The notes under the pieces: model-generated
The model's database searches: none
What the model was told of the DNA's origin: nothing
What the model saw: only the letters and a program-made list of their open reading frames with translations
Assembly: GCA_963669315.1 (NCBI GenBank)
Contig: OY770021.1
Location: 1,984,001-2,048,000, forward strand
DNA length: 64,000 nt
Direction: 5' to 3'
From: SZUA-547 sp963669315
GTDB taxonomy: Bacteria; Pseudomonadota; Alphaproteobacteria; Rhodobacterales; Rhodobacteraceae
Shown: positions 16,461 to 27,371 of the stretch, in pieces
Layout: each line of letters starts with the position of its first letter
Numbering within the stretch: position 1 is the stretch's first letter
Position numbers and translations under genes: made by a program

Positions 16461-17978
16461 ATGCTTGAAGGACTTCTTATCGGCCTCGGCACCGCGTTTT
16501 CGGTCACCAACCTTGCGATGGTGATCGGCGGCTGCCTGATTGGCACGTTCATCGGCATGCTGCCGGGCCTCGGCCCGATGTCGATCATCGCGATCATGAT
16601 CCCGATCGCAATCTCGATCGGCGATCCCTCGGCCGCGCTGATCCTGTTGGCCGGCGTTTACTATGGTGCGATCTTCGGCGGCTCGACCTCCTCGATCTTG
16701 ATCAACGCGCCGGGCGTCGCATCGACGGTGGCGTCCAGTTTCGACGGATACCCGCTGGCCCGCCAGGGCAAGGCGGGCAAGGCGCTGACGGTCGCGGCGA
16801 TCTCGTCCTTCATGGGCGGCACGATCGGCGCGGTTCTGCTGATGATCTTCGCGCCGGCGCTGGCTTCCGTGGCGCTTCTGTTCCACTCGGCCGAGTATTT
16901 CGCACTTATGGTCGTGGGTCTCTCGGCCATCGCCGCTTTCGCCGGTTCCGGACAGGTCTCGAAAGCCTTGTTGATGACCATTCTGGGCCTGATCATGTCG
17001 ACAGTGGGGGAGGGCGTGCTCTTCAACCTTCCGCGCTTCACGATGGGTATCATGGATCTGCAGGGCGGGTTCGGCTTTATCACGCTGGCCATGGCGATGT
17101 TCGCCCTGCCCGAGGCGCTGTTCCTTGTCCTCGACAAGTCGCGCTCGAATTCCGGCGATGCTGGCGGCGAGATCAAGGATCTTCGTATCAACCGGCAGGA
17201 GGCGAAGCAAATCACCCCGGTGATCGGCCGCCAGTCGGTCATGGGCTTCATGATTGGGGTGCTGCCGGGCGCGGGCGCCACGATCGCCTCTTTCCTGGGC
17301 TATGCGGTCGAGCGAAACATCGCCTCGCCCGAGGAACAGAAAGAGTTCGGCAAAGGCTCGATCAAGGGGCTGGCGGCGCCGGAAAGCGCCAACAACGCGG
17401 CCTGCACCGGCTCTTTCGTGCCGCTCCTGACGCTGGGCATCCCGGGGTCGGGCACCACGGCGATCCTGCTGGGCGCGTTGATCGCGCTCAATGTCTCGCC
17501 CGGCCCGCGTCTGATGATCGACGAGCCGCAGATCTTCTGGGCGGTGATCATCTCGATGTATCTCGGCAATCTGGTGCTCTTGATCCTGAACCTGCCGCTG
17601 ATCCCCTATATCGCCAAGATCCTGATGGTGCCGCGCAACTACCTGATCCCCTTCATCCTCTTTTTCACGCTGATGGGGGCCTATATCGGGCAGAACAACG
17701 CGACGGAGCTGCTGCTTCTGGTCGGGTTCGGCGTCATCGCGTCGATCTTCCGCTTCGCCGACTTCCCGCTGGCGCCTCTGCTGATCGGGTTCATCCTCGG
17801 CCCGCTGCTGGAGAACAATTTCTCCCGCGCGATGCAGCTCTACGAAGGCCCCGGTTTCATACTAGATCGTCCGATGACGCTCGGATTGCTGGCCATCGCT
17901 GTCTTGCTGATAGTCCTGCCCAGCTACCGCGCTCGTCGCGCCCGCAACCGGGCGAAAGGCGTAGCAGACGCGGATTGA
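16461..17978 (+). CDS. tctA: TctA-family large permease subunit
   Basis: A 505-residue polytopic membrane protein. The N-terminal stretch GTFIGMLPGLGPMSIIAIM and the internally duplicated MIGVLPGAGATIASFLGY are the TctA signature, and the PGxGTTAI motif (GIPGSGTTAILLGAL) lies near residue 330. It forms the transport channel of the sodium- or proton-coupled TTT system. Translation is probably coupled to tctB. A U-tract terminator follows at 18038-18074. Confidence 0.95.
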   Translation: MLEGLLIGLGTAFSVTNLAMVIGGCLIGTFIGMLPGLGPMSIIAIMIPIAISIGDPSAALILLAGVYYGAIFGGSTSSILINAPGVASTVASSFDGYPLARQGKAGKALTVAAISSFMGGTIGAVLLMIFAPALASVALLFHSAEYFALMVVGLSAIAAFAGSGQVSKALLMTILGLIMSTVGEGVLFNLPRFTMGIMDLQGGFGFITLAMAMFALPEALFLVLDKSRSNSGDAGGEIKDLRINRQEAKQITPVIGRQSVMGFMIGVLPGAGATIASFLGYAVERNIASPEEQKEFGKGSIKGLAAPESANNAACTGSFVPLLTLGIPGSGTTAILLGALIALNVSPGPRLMIDEPQIFWAVIISMYLGNLVLLILNLPLIPYIAKILMVPRNYLIPFILFFTLMGAYIGQNNATELLLLVGFGVIASIFRFADFPLAPLLIGFILGPLLENNFSRAMQLYEGPGFILDRPMTLGLLAIAVLLIVLPSYRARRARNRAKGVADAD

Positions 17979-18037
17979 TACGAACTGCGATGGCGTGCCG
18001 CGCCGCCGATCAAAACGCGTTCCCTCGAACGCAAACT

Positions 18038-18074
18038 CGCCGCGGTCTGCTTGGTGCGGATCGCGGCGTTTTTT
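18038..18074 (+). terminator. rho-independent terminator after tctCBA
   Basis: A 7-bp stem CGCCGCG / CGCGGCG with a 17-nt loop is followed directly by six T residues. It separates the transporter operon from the CoA-transferase gene. Confidence 0.5.
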
Positions 18075-18154
18075 CCAACGAGCTTTGGGCGTTGCCACTG
18101 CGTGATCGGCTCTCTGCCTCCGATCGCTGGCCCCACTTGTAATGGAGAAACACG

Positions 18155-19344
18155 TTGAAGCCCCTTGATGAGATTCGGGTTCTGGACCTGACCAACGTGC
18201 TGGCCGGGCCGTTTTGCTGTCATCAACTCGTCCACCTTGGGGCAGAGGTCATCAAGGTTGAGGCGGTGGGGCGGGGCGATCTCGCCCGGCAGTTGGGTGC
18301 GGACCCCGAACTCAACAAGAAGGGCATGGGGGTCTCCTTTCTCGCCCAGAACGCCGGCAAGAAATCGGTCACGGTCAATCTGAAGCACGAGGCGGGAAAG
18401 GACCTGCTCAAGAAGCTGGTCGCAACCGCCGACGTGCTGGTGGAGAATTTCCGCCCTGGCGTCATGGACCGGTTGGGCGTCGGCTACGAGACGCTGAAAG
18501 AAGTCAATCCGCGCCTGATCTACTGCGCGATTTCCGGCTTTGGGCAGGACGGGCCCTGGACCCACCGCCCGCCTATGACCAGATCATCCAGGGCGCCTCC
18601 GGCGTGATGTCGATCACCGGAGACTCTGAAAGCGCGCCCTTGCGCGTCGGCTATCCGATCGCGGACACGGTGGGCGGCATCACCGCCGCATTCGCCATAG
18701 CTGCGGCGCTGAACGCCAAGGAGCGCGGCGCCTTCATCGACATCTCGATGCTGGAGGCGGTGATGGCGACCATGGGCTGGGTGATCTCGAACCACCTGAT
18801 CGCGGGCGTCGAGCCGCGGGCCAACGGCAACGAGAACCCCACCTCGGCGCCTTCGGGCGCGTTTAAGGCGGGCGGCGGTCTGATCAACATCGCCGCCAAC
18901 AAGGATGAGCAGTGGGAGATCTTGGCGAAGCATATCGGGCGGGAAGACCTGTTGGACCGTCCCGAATACGCCACCCGCGAAGACCGGAAAGCCAACCGTC
19001 TTGCGCTGAAGGCTGAGATCGAGGAGGCGTTGATCAAGCGACCAGCGCGGGATTGGGCGAAGGAGTTCAACCGCATTGGCGTGCCCGCGGGCGCCGTGCT
19101 GACCGTGCCCGAGGTTCTGGACATGCCACAGGTCTCCGACCGGGGCTTTCTGGCGCGGTTCGAGGACGTTCCCGGCGTCGGCCGCGATATCGATGTGGTC
19201 ACCACGGGGATTAAACTGGATGGGGATGCGCCGAGGGTGGATGCGCCGCCGCCGGAACTGGGTCAGGACAATAATGCGATCTGGAGTGAACTGGGCCTCA
19301 ATGCCGGGGAGATCGCCGATCTGAAAGCCGAGGGGACGATATGA
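18155..19344 (+). pseudogene. CaiB/BaiF family III CoA-transferase, frameshifted
   Basis: Two adjoining frames together encode one CaiB-like protein of about 396 residues. The first (from TTG 18155, GGAG upstream) covers the N-terminal Rossmann part (VLDLTNVLAGPFC, NLKHEAGKDLLKKL, LVENFRPGVMDRLG) and ends in an unrelated tail. The second frame carries the rest (DTVGGITAAFAIAAAL, DISMLEAVMATMGW). The break is at about 18571: one missing G between CGCCCG and CCTATGAC would restore the expected GPWTHRPAYDQIIQGASGVM reading. Everything else is intact and codon use is normal, so it is either a recent mutation or a sequencing error. These enzymes transfer CoA between carboxylic acids. Confidence 0.85.
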
Positions 19345-19464
19345 GCGCGCGAATATCGGGGCGGATGTTGTTGGGAATCTGATCGCGCCATTCTCGATCA
19401 CCAGATCTTCTGGAGCCGACCATTTCGCGCTGGACGCCGCGAAAAAGCAAAGGACGCTAAACTG

Positions 19465-20814
19465 ATGGTCAAAGTGTTGATTCCCTCCGGAGCGTTGGGG
19501 TTGGGTTACGACCGAGCGGCTCTGGCGCGAGGCATCGAACAGAAGCCTGACATCATCGCCATAGACGGCGGCTCCACCGACAGCGGGCCGCACTATCTGG
19601 GCACGGGCGAGTCCAAATATTCGCGCAGCTCCACGAAGGCGGAGTGGCGTGAACTGATGGCCGCGCGGGCGAAAGCCGGCGCGCCGCTGGTGATTGGCAC
19701 GGCGGGAACATGCGGCGCCGATTCAGCTGTCGACTGGCTGGTGGAGATCACCAGGGAAATCGCGGCGGAGACCGGCGAGCGATTGAAGATCGCGATTCTA
19801 AAAAGCGGCCAGAATGGCGCGGTGATGGCCGAGGCGCTGGAGGAGGGGCGGATCACGCCATTAAATCCCGCACCCGACATCTCTCCCGAATTACTGACAA
19901 ACTGCACCAATATCGTGGCGCTGGCGGGGGCTGAGCAGATTCAGGCGGCGTTGAATACGGACGCCGATATCGTCATTGCGGGACGTACAACGGACACGGC
20001 GATCATATCGGCGGTCCCTCTGGCGAAAGGTTGTCACGCGGGCGGCGCCTGGCATGGAGCGAAGATCGGCGAGTGCGGCGCGTTGGCGACTACGAATCCC
20101 AATTCGGGCACGATCCTGATCGAGTTCGACGCCGAGGGTTTCACGATCATCCCGATGGGAGAGAGTGCGCGCGCAACTCCGCACACGGTCTCCGCGCATA
20201 TGCTGTATGAGAACAGCGATCCATACGTGCTCTATGAACCCGGCGGGCATCTGGACGTGACCGGCGCCGTTTACACGGCGCTGGATGATCGGCGGGTGCG
20301 CGTGACAGGCAGCGAATGGGTCGCCTCGGACCGCTACACGGTCAAGTTGGAAGGCGCGCGAATGGCCGGGTTCCAGACCGTATCGCTGGTCCTGGTGCGC
20401 GATCCCCATTACGTCGAGAATATCCGGGCGTGGTGCGATGACATTCAAGCGAAATGCGTCGCAAAGGCGCGCGAACGAATCGACGGAGAGTTTTCGCTGG
20501 AACTGCGTATCATCGGCGCCGACGCGACATTGGGCGCGCTGGATACAAGCGTACGAACGGGCAGCGAAGTCGGCGTTCTTGGCATTGTCACTGCTGAGAC
20601 TGAAAAACTGTCGCGTGAGGTCGCCAAGTTGCTGAACCCCTACCTGCTTCATCATCCGCTGACCGAACAGGAGGCGATGCCAACATTCGCGTTTCCATTC
20701 TCGCCTGCGGAGATGTCGCGCGGCGTGATCTACGAGTTCTGTCTGAACCACGTCCTGCAAGTGGATGCGCCTATGGATGCGTTCCGGCTTTCCGTCGAGG
20801 AGATTGGGGTATGA
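19465..20814 (+). CDS. AtuA-like (DUF1446) protein
   Basis: A 449-residue protein of the acyclic-terpene-utilisation AtuA / DUF1446 family: SGALGLGYDRAAL near the N-terminus, AIDGGSTDSGPHYLG (about residue 32), TAGTCGADSAVDWL (about 74) and DIVIAGRTTDTA (about 170). Biochemical function is not well established; members occur beside CoA-transferases and acyl-CoA enzymes in catabolic clusters. It overlaps the DUF4387 gene by 4 bp. With the TTT transporter and CaiB enzyme it probably belongs to a carboxylate uptake and activation pathway, substrate unknown. Confidence 0.85.
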   Translation: MVKVLIPSGALGLGYDRAALARGIEQKPDIIAIDGGSTDSGPHYLGTGESKYSRSSTKAEWRELMAARAKAGAPLVIGTAGTCGADSAVDWLVEITREIAAETGERLKIAILKSGQNGAVMAEALEEGRITPLNPAPDISPELLTNCTNIVALAGAEQIQAALNTDADIVIAGRTTDTAIISAVPLAKGCHAGGAWHGAKIGECGALATTNPNSGTILIEFDAEGFTIIPMGESARATPHTVSAHMLYENSDPYVLYEPGGHLDVTGAVYTALDDRRVRVTGSEWVASDRYTVKLEGARMAGFQTVSLVLVRDPHYVENIRAWCDDIQAKCVAKARERIDGEFSLELRIIGADATLGALDTSVRTGSEVGVLGIVTAETEKLSREVAKLLNPYLLHHPLTEQEAMPTFAFPFSPAEMSRGVIYEFCLNHVLQVDAPMDAFRLSVEEIGV

Positions 20815-21110
20815 ACAGGCTAAACGATGTCGTCGAAAAGATCAGGTCGAAGAACGCCGGACCATTCTGGCTTACCATCGACATATTCTGCGGTGCGCCA
20901 GACAAGTTTCAGCGCGTGTCTGAAGGGCTGCGAACGGACGCTGTCGCCAACCTGTTCCAGGTCGAGCCCGCAGAGCTGAAGCGGTTCGATATCGCTGAGC
21001 TTAATGTCGTTAAGTTGAGCCTGCCGCGTCCGGAGGTGCAGGGAACGCGTGGGGATCGCGACATGCATGGCGCGTCCTACGCCTGCATTTTGTCCGATAT
21101 CGAGGTCTGA
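20811..21110 (+). CDS. DUF4387-family protein
   Basis: A 99-residue cytosolic protein that starts within the stop codon of the AtuA-like gene (ATGA). Conserved-looking stretches are KNAGPFWLTIDIFCG and MHGASYACILSDIEV. DUF4387 proteins are regularly encoded after, or fused to, AtuA/DUF1446 proteins, so this is probably its partner subunit. No catalytic motif is obvious. Confidence 0.8.
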   Translation: MNRLNDVVEKIRSKNAGPFWLTIDIFCGAPDKFQRVSEGLRTDAVANLFQVEPAELKRFDIAELNVVKLSLPRPEVQGTRGDRDMHGASYACILSDIEV

Positions 21111-21164
21111 CGGCGCGCGACCGGACCAGCTGGAAGAAAGTGCGAAAGAATAGCGCTTCGCAAT

Positions 21165-21192
21165 AAGAAACCCCGGGCTGTGAAGCCCGGGG
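21165..21192 (-). terminator. rho-independent terminator after amtB
   Basis: Read on the minus strand, a 9-bp stem CCCCGGGCT / AGCCCGGGG with a 4-nt loop runs into GTTTCTTATTG. A second hairpin at 21202-21221 (GGGGCGG / CCGCCCC) lies just before it. The position suits glnK-amtB termination, with possible bidirectional use for the converging DUF4387 gene. Confidence 0.65.
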
Positions 21193-21240
21193 CCGCTGTA
21201 TGGGGCGGCCGAAACCGCCCCGCTGGGGTCTCTTGATGGT

Positions 21241-22602
<1,362 letters not shown>

Positions 22603-22638
22603 GTCCCTAATTCTCCTAAGGATTCTTGTCGACGGCGC

Positions 22639-22977
22639 TTAGAGCGCTTCGTCGCCACGTTCATCGGTGCGGACGCGAACGGCCTGCTCGACGTCGAGCA
22701 CGAACACCTTCCCGTCGCCGATCTTGCCGGTGCGGGCGGTGGAGCCGATGGTGTCGACAACCCGCTCGACGGCGCCGTCCGCGACGACGATCTCGAGTTT
22801 GATCTTGGGTACGAAGTTCACGACGTACTCCGCGCCGCGATAAATCTCGGTATGTCCGCTCTGACGTCCGTAGCCTTTGACTTCGGAAACCATCAGTCCC
22901 TGCACGCCGATGGCGGTCAGGGCTTCGCGAACTTCCTCGAGCTTGAACGGTTTGATCACCGCGATGACAAGCTTCAT
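22639..22977 (-). CDS. glnK: nitrogen regulatory PII protein GlnK
   Basis: A 112-residue PII signal protein. The T-loop carries the uridylylation site Tyr51 (GHTEIYRGAEY), and the B-loop TGKIGDGKVFV binds ATP/ADP and 2-oxoglutarate. ATG at 22977 gives the canonical MKLVIAVIKPFKLEEVR start; a longer in-frame extension to 23025 would run into the promoter and is rejected. It is first in the operon with amtB. Confidence 0.96.
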   Translation of the reverse strand: MKLVIAVIKPFKLEEVREALTAIGVQGLMVSEVKGYGRQSGHTEIYRGAEYVVNFVPKIKLEIVVADGAVERVVDTIGSTARTGKIGDGKVFVLDVEQAVRVRTDERGDEAL

Positions 22978-23028
22978 GACTCTCCTCACTGGTCCAAAGC
23001 CGGAAAATCCGGCCGCTGGCCTCAAGTA

Positions 23029-23044
23029 CTCAAGAGTCGTGCCA
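23029..23044 (-). promoter_or_regulatory. sigma-54 promoter of glnK-amtB
   Basis: On the minus strand TGGCAC-GACTC-TTGAG matches the -24/-12 consensus (TGGCAC-N5-TTGCA) with the essential GG and 10-bp spacing, differing only at the -12 C. It lies about 52 bp upstream of the glnK start, so NtrC-type activation under nitrogen limitation is expected; rpoN itself is at 31.3-32.9 kb. Confidence 0.75.
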
Positions 23045-23157
23045 TTTTTGTTGTTATCGTATAAGTCACGGAAATATATATCTAATACTGGAGCATAACG
23101 AATTCAGTCTCGCCTGTTGGTAAGCTTGGGTCAATCTTAAGCGCCCAAAAAATAGGC

Positions 23158-23181
23158 TGCGCTGAAAAATTGTGCAGCGCA
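23158..23181. promoter_or_regulatory. inverted repeat in the glnK/mrcA intergenic region
   Basis: A perfect 7-bp inverted repeat TGCGCTG-N10-CAGCGCA lies about 115 bp upstream of the glnK sigma-54 promoter, the usual distance for an enhancer. It only loosely resembles an NtrC site, so the assignment is tentative. It may instead serve the divergent PBP1A gene. Confidence 0.25.
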
Positions 23182-23292
23182 AAAAGGCCTGTGCGCGATC
23201 ACAGGATGCGCGGTTGAAACGCGTCGCGCCTGTGTCCACATTTCGGCCGTGTTGACCTAGTATCGCCTCGGCGAGTTACGAAAGGCGGGGCT

Positions 23293-25362
23293 GTGGCGTC
23301 CAAACGTTCGAGTAAGTCTAGGAAACCGGCTGGGCGAAAGCGCGCGGCGCGGCGCGGCGGCTCTGGCCGTAGCCGCATTGGGCTGCTTTACCGCCTGTTT
23401 CGCGCGGGGCTTCGCCTCGGTGTGTTCGCGACGATGTTCGTCGGCGCCATTGTCGGCGCGGCGACCGCCTACTACGCTGCGGGGCTGCCGGCGGCGGACG
23501 AGCTTCTGGACGGTCGCGACCGCGGATCGGTAACGCTGCTCGATCGCGATGGCGACGTGTTTGCGTGGCGGGGCGATCAGTATGGCGGCGAGCTGACGAC
23601 GAATACGGTCTCTCCGCATCTCAAGAACGCGATCATCGCAGCGGAGGACCGGCGCTATTACACTCATATCGGTATAGATCCGCGCGGCATCGCCCGCGCG
23701 ATGGTGGCGAATATCCGCGCCGGGCGGCTGGTGCAAGGCGGCTCCACCCTGACGCAGCAAACCGCCAAGAACGCCTTCCTGACCAATGAACGCAGCTATG
23801 AGCGCAAGCTGAAAGAGCTGCCGATGGCGCTGGCCATGGAGCTGAAATACACAAAGGATCAGATCCTCTCGATCTATCTGAACCGGGTGTATCTGGGCGC
23901 CGGGACCTATGGGTTCGAGGCCGCGAGCCAGCGCTATTTCGGCAAATCCGCGCGCGTCGTCAGCCTGGCCGAGGCTGCGATGCTGGCGGGGCTGCTGAAG
24001 GCGCCGTCCCGCTTCGCCCCTACATCCGACCTTTCGGTGGCGCGCAAACGCGCGGCGGTCGTGGTCGACCTGATGGTGGAGGAGGGCTATCTCAGCCACG
24101 TCGACGCTGCGATCGCCAAGGCTGAGCCGGCGCAGTTGTCGGCCGAGGCCCGGACGGACACCGGGCGCTACTTCGCAGATTGGGTGATGGAGGCGGGGCC
24201 GGGCTATCTGACCCATCTGACGACTGAGGATGTGCGGATCCGCACCACATTCGATCGCCGAGCGCAGGCCGCGGCCGCGCGGGCGATGCAGCGGACGTTT
24301 GACAGCAAGGTGAAGAAGGGCTCCACCGCGCAAGCGGCCATCGTGGTGATGTCGCCGGACGGGGCGGTGCGCGCCATGGTCGGCGGGCGCAGCTATGGCG
24401 CATCTCAATTCAACCGCGCGACGCAGGCCAAGCGGCAGACCGGGTCCGCCTTTAAGCCGATCGTCTACGCCGCAGGGTTCGAGGCCGGGATGTCGCCCGG
24501 CACGGTGATCGAAGACGCGCCGCTGAGGATCAAGAACTGGGAGCCGAAGAATTATGACGGGACCTATGCGGGGCCGGTGACGCTGAATATCGCTCTCGCC
24601 CGCTCGATCAACACGGTTGCGGTGCGCGTGTCGGAGCAGGCGGGGCGTCAGCGGGTCGAATCCATGGCGCGTCGGATGGGCATGGTCTCGAATCTTGCGC
24701 CGGGCTCCGCGGTGGCGCTGGGCACGTCAGAGGCGACGCTTCTGGAGATGACCGGCGTTTACGCGACCATCGCCAATCGCGGCCGCACCGCCGCCCCGTA
24801 CGGCGTCGATCAGATCTATGTGCGCGGCTATGACGAGCCGGTAATGGCGTCCGTCGAACAGCGCGCCGAACAGGTCATGGATGCGCGCCACGCCGCCTGG
24901 CTGACCGACATGATGAGGCAGGTGATCGAGCGCGGCACCGGTCAGCGTGCGCGAATCCCCGGCTTCGACATGGCGGGAAAAACCGGGACCACGCAGGGCG
25001 CCCGCGACGCCTGGTTCATCGGGTTCTCCTCTGATTTCGTGGTTGGCGTCTGGATGGGCAAGGACGACAATGCGCCGCTGATCGGGGTCACCGGCGGCGG
25101 CCTGCCAGCCGAGATTTGGCGCGAGACAATGCGCGAGTTGCACAAGGGCAGACCGCCTGCGCCGATCGAACGGCCGGGCTGGTACGCTTCTGCCGGCGAT
25201 GATGTATTCCGGCGCACCAAGGACGTCATCGTCGAAAGCGGCGGCGACGTGCTGCAATCGCTGTTCCGGGATTTGGCTGATCTTTTGACGGAGGGCGCCC
25301 GCGAACAGGGCGTCGATGTGCGGATAAACTGGCCGGAGGAGCGCCGGAACCGCGTCGAGTAG
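23293..25362 (+). CDS. mrcA: penicillin-binding protein 1A (bifunctional transglycosylase/transpeptidase)
   Basis: A 689-residue class A PBP from GTG 23293. A basic cytoplasmic head (KRSSKSRKPAGRKRAARRGG) precedes one membrane helix (about 42-65). The GT51 domain has catalytic Glu118 in AAEDRRYYTHIG plus GGSTLTQQTAKN. The transpeptidase domain has Ser385/Lys388 (TGSAFKP), SIN near 438 and Lys563-Thr-Gly. It builds and crosslinks peptidoglycan. It is shorter than E. coli PBP1A, lacking most of the OB-like insert, as is common in alphaproteobacteria. A second, monofunctional transglycosylase lies at 62.0 kb. Confidence 0.92.
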   Translation: MASKRSSKSRKPAGRKRAARRGGSGRSRIGLLYRLFRAGLRLGVFATMFVGAIVGAATAYYAAGLPAADELLDGRDRGSVTLLDRDGDVFAWRGDQYGGELTTNTVSPHLKNAIIAAEDRRYYTHIGIDPRGIARAMVANIRAGRLVQGGSTLTQQTAKNAFLTNERSYERKLKELPMALAMELKYTKDQILSIYLNRVYLGAGTYGFEAASQRYFGKSARVVSLAEAAMLAGLLKAPSRFAPTSDLSVARKRAAVVVDLMVEEGYLSHVDAAIAKAEPAQLSAEARTDTGRYFADWVMEAGPGYLTHLTTEDVRIRTTFDRRAQAAAARAMQRTFDSKVKKGSTAQAAIVVMSPDGAVRAMVGGRSYGASQFNRATQAKRQTGSAFKPIVYAAGFEAGMSPGTVIEDAPLRIKNWEPKNYDGTYAGPVTLNIALARSINTVAVRVSEQAGRQRVESMARRMGMVSNLAPGSAVALGTSEATLLEMTGVYATIANRGRTAAPYGVDQIYVRGYDEPVMASVEQRAEQVMDARHAAWLTDMMRQVIERGTGQRARIPGFDMAGKTGTTQGARDAWFIGFSSDFVVGVWMGKDDNAPLIGVTGGGLPAEIWRETMRELHKGRPPAPIERPGWYASAGDDVFRRTKDVIVESGGDVLQSLFRDLADLLTEGAREQGVDVRINWPEERRNRVE

Positions 25363-25363
25363 G

Positions 25364-26062
25364 TCAGGTCAGCCGATAGCGGTGCAGTTCCGCGCCGTTC
25401 TTTTTCAACCAGTCGCGTTTTGGCCGCCAATTCGGGTCCAGCCGGTCCACATGCGCCCAGAACCGCCGCCCGTGGTTCATCTCCAGCAGATGCGCCGCCT
25501 CATGCGCCGCCACATAGTCCAGCACTTCGGGCGGGGCCATCACCAGCCGCCAGCAGAAGGACAGGTTTCCGGTCTGAGTGCAGGATCCCCAACGGCTGGT
25601 CGTGTCGCGAATCGTGATCCTGTTCGGTTTTGCGCCCAACGCGGACGCGTGGCGATAGGCGGCTTCTGTCAGGCGCGTGCGGGCTTCCTCTCGCAACCAG
25701 ACGTGAAGTTTACGGGCGATCTGATCCGGCGCGCCCGGAACCGCGACAGTCGCATCTGTCAGCGTCACGGGGCCGCGCCAGGCGGCTGAGGGCTCAATCG
25801 TCCGATCCACGCCGAATATGGGGACAGCGACGCCGGAGCTGACTTGAATCGGCCCCGCCGCTTGCGATGTCGCGTTGGTGATCCAGCCAGCGTTCTCCAG
25901 CAGGAAGGCGCGCGTGGCGGCGTAGCTGGCGCCGCTCGGGGCGGTCAGACGTATCGCGCCATCGATCTGAGAGACGGAAAGCGTGAATCGACGCGCGCCG
26001 CGGCGACGCGCAAGCCTGACCGGCGCGGGCAATTCGGGAAGGGTGACGGTTTCCAATGGCAT
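25364..26062 (-). CDS. YgjP/SprT-like zinc metallopeptidase domain protein
   Basis: A 232-residue DUF45/M48-type protein. The motif HEAAHLLEMNHGRRFW (about residues 188-203) gives the HExxH-like zinc pair and the downstream His; RWGSCTQTGNLSFCWRL is the other family signature. No signal peptide is seen. The family is probably a metal-dependent protease; the substrate is unknown. The gene converges on the PBP1A gene with 1 bp between stops. Confidence 0.85.
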   Translation of the reverse strand: MPLETVTLPELPAPVRLARRRGARRFTLSVSQIDGAIRLTAPSGASYAATRAFLLENAGWITNATSQAAGPIQVSSGVAVPIFGVDRTIEPSAAWRGPVTLTDATVAVPGAPDQIARKLHVWLREEARTRLTEAAYRHASALGAKPNRITIRDTTSRWGSCTQTGNLSFCWRLVMAPPEVLDYVAAHEAAHLLEMNHGRRFWAHVDRLDPNWRPKRDWLKKNGAELHRYRLT

Positions 26063-26123
26063 CGAACCCGGGTCTCGCCCGCCCGGCGCGGCGGGTCAAG
26101 GCTCTGTCGTAGCTGTAGGCGCT

Positions 26124-27371
26124 TCAGGCGCCGGAACGCGCCCTGTGCGCCCGGATGAAGTCGCGGATGCGCGGCTGAATTTGCCGCCGATAGCGCGAGC
26201 CGTTGAACACGCCGAAATGGCCGACGCCTGGTTGCGTGTAGCGCCGCTTCATCTCGCTCGGCAATCCGTCGCACAGGCCGTGCGCGGCCTCGGTCTGGCC
26301 GCAGCCGGTGATGTCGTCCAGCTCGCCCTCAACCGTCATCAAAGCCACGTCTGTGATCTTGGAGAGATTCACCAGCCGGCCGCGATGTTTCATCTTCCGC
26401 CTTGGCATCAGATGGCGCTGGAAAACGGTTTCGACGGTCTGCAGGTAGAACTCGGCGGTCAGATCCATCACCGAGTTATATTCGTCGTAAAATGTCCGAT
26501 GCGCCGCGGAAGAATCGCCGTCGCCCTTGATGAGGTTTCGGAACTGCTTCATCGCCGCGCCCATATGACGGTCGAGATTGATCGACACGAAACCCGAAAG
26601 CTGCAGAAACCCTGGATAGACCCGGCGCATGACGCCCCTATGCGGCCAGGGCACAAGGGTGATCACATTCCGCTCGAACCATGGCAGGCTTTTCGACGTC
26701 GCAAGATCATTTGGCTTGGTGGGGCTAAGCCGGGTGTCGATCGGGCCGCCCAATAGCGTCAGAGAGGCTGGTCGCCGCGGGTCGTCGTCCTCCGCCATAA
26801 GCGCCGTAGCGGCCAGAGCAGGCACGCTGGGCTGACAGACCGCCATCACAGCGATCCGCTCATCCCCGTCAGACAGGAAGCGAATGAAGTCAGCGACGTA
26901 ATCGATATAGTCGTCAAGATCGAACAGTCCTTCGCTGATCGGCACGTCGCGGGCGTCTTTCCAATCGGTGATATAGACGTCGTGCTCGGGCAGCATCGCA
27001 GCGACCGTGCCGCGCAGCAGCGTCGCGAAATGGCCCGACATCGGCGCGATGACCAAAACTTTCGGGTCGTCTCGAGTTTCCGTTCCTTCGCGTTGGAAAT
27101 GCAGGAGATTGCAGAACGGCTTCTTGCAGACAATCTTTTCGGAAACCGGCGTGCTCCGCCCATCGATCATGGTTTCGGAGAGCCTGAATTCCGGCTTTCC
27201 ATAGCGCTTGGTCGCCTTAATGAACATTTCACAGATAGCGGCCGTCGAGCGCCCTGAAAGGGTCGCGGAGACGGGATTGACCGGGTTGCGCAGGATATTC
27301 CGTGCCGCGCGGGCGGCGGCGCGCGCGGGCGTGATCGACGCGTGGGTGATCTCGTAAGTGTGATAGAGCAC
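26124..27371 (-). CDS. phaZ: intracellular polyhydroxyalkanoate depolymerase
   Basis: A 415-residue PhaZ of the intracellular (i-nPHB) family: N-terminal MLYHTYEITHASITPARAAA, then PMSGHFATLLRGTV, the nucleophile box AVCQPS (a cysteine replaces the usual serine), and the C-terminal histidine in GVGHFGVFNGSRYR. No signal peptide. It degrades native PHA granules to hydroxyacids or oligomers, so this genome can both store and mobilise PHA. Unlike many Rhodobacterales, no class I phaC is next to it; the only synthase in the window is the class III pair 18 kb away. Confidence 0.92.
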   Translation of the reverse strand: MLYHTYEITHASITPARAAARAARNILRNPVNPVSATLSGRSTAAICEMFIKATKRYGKPEFRLSETMIDGRSTPVSEKIVCKKPFCNLLHFQREGTETRDDPKVLVIAPMSGHFATLLRGTVAAMLPEHDVYITDWKDARDVPISEGLFDLDDYIDYVADFIRFLSDGDERIAVMAVCQPSVPALAATALMAEDDDPRRPASLTLLGGPIDTRLSPTKPNDLATSKSLPWFERNVITLVPWPHRGVMRRVYPGFLQLSGFVSINLDRHMGAAMKQFRNLIKGDGDSSAAHRTFYDEYNSVMDLTAEFYLQTVETVFQRHLMPRRKMKHRGRLVNLSKITDVALMTVEGELDDITGCGQTEAAHGLCDGLPSEMKRRYTQPGVGHFGVFNGSRYRRQIQPRIRDFIRAHRARSGA

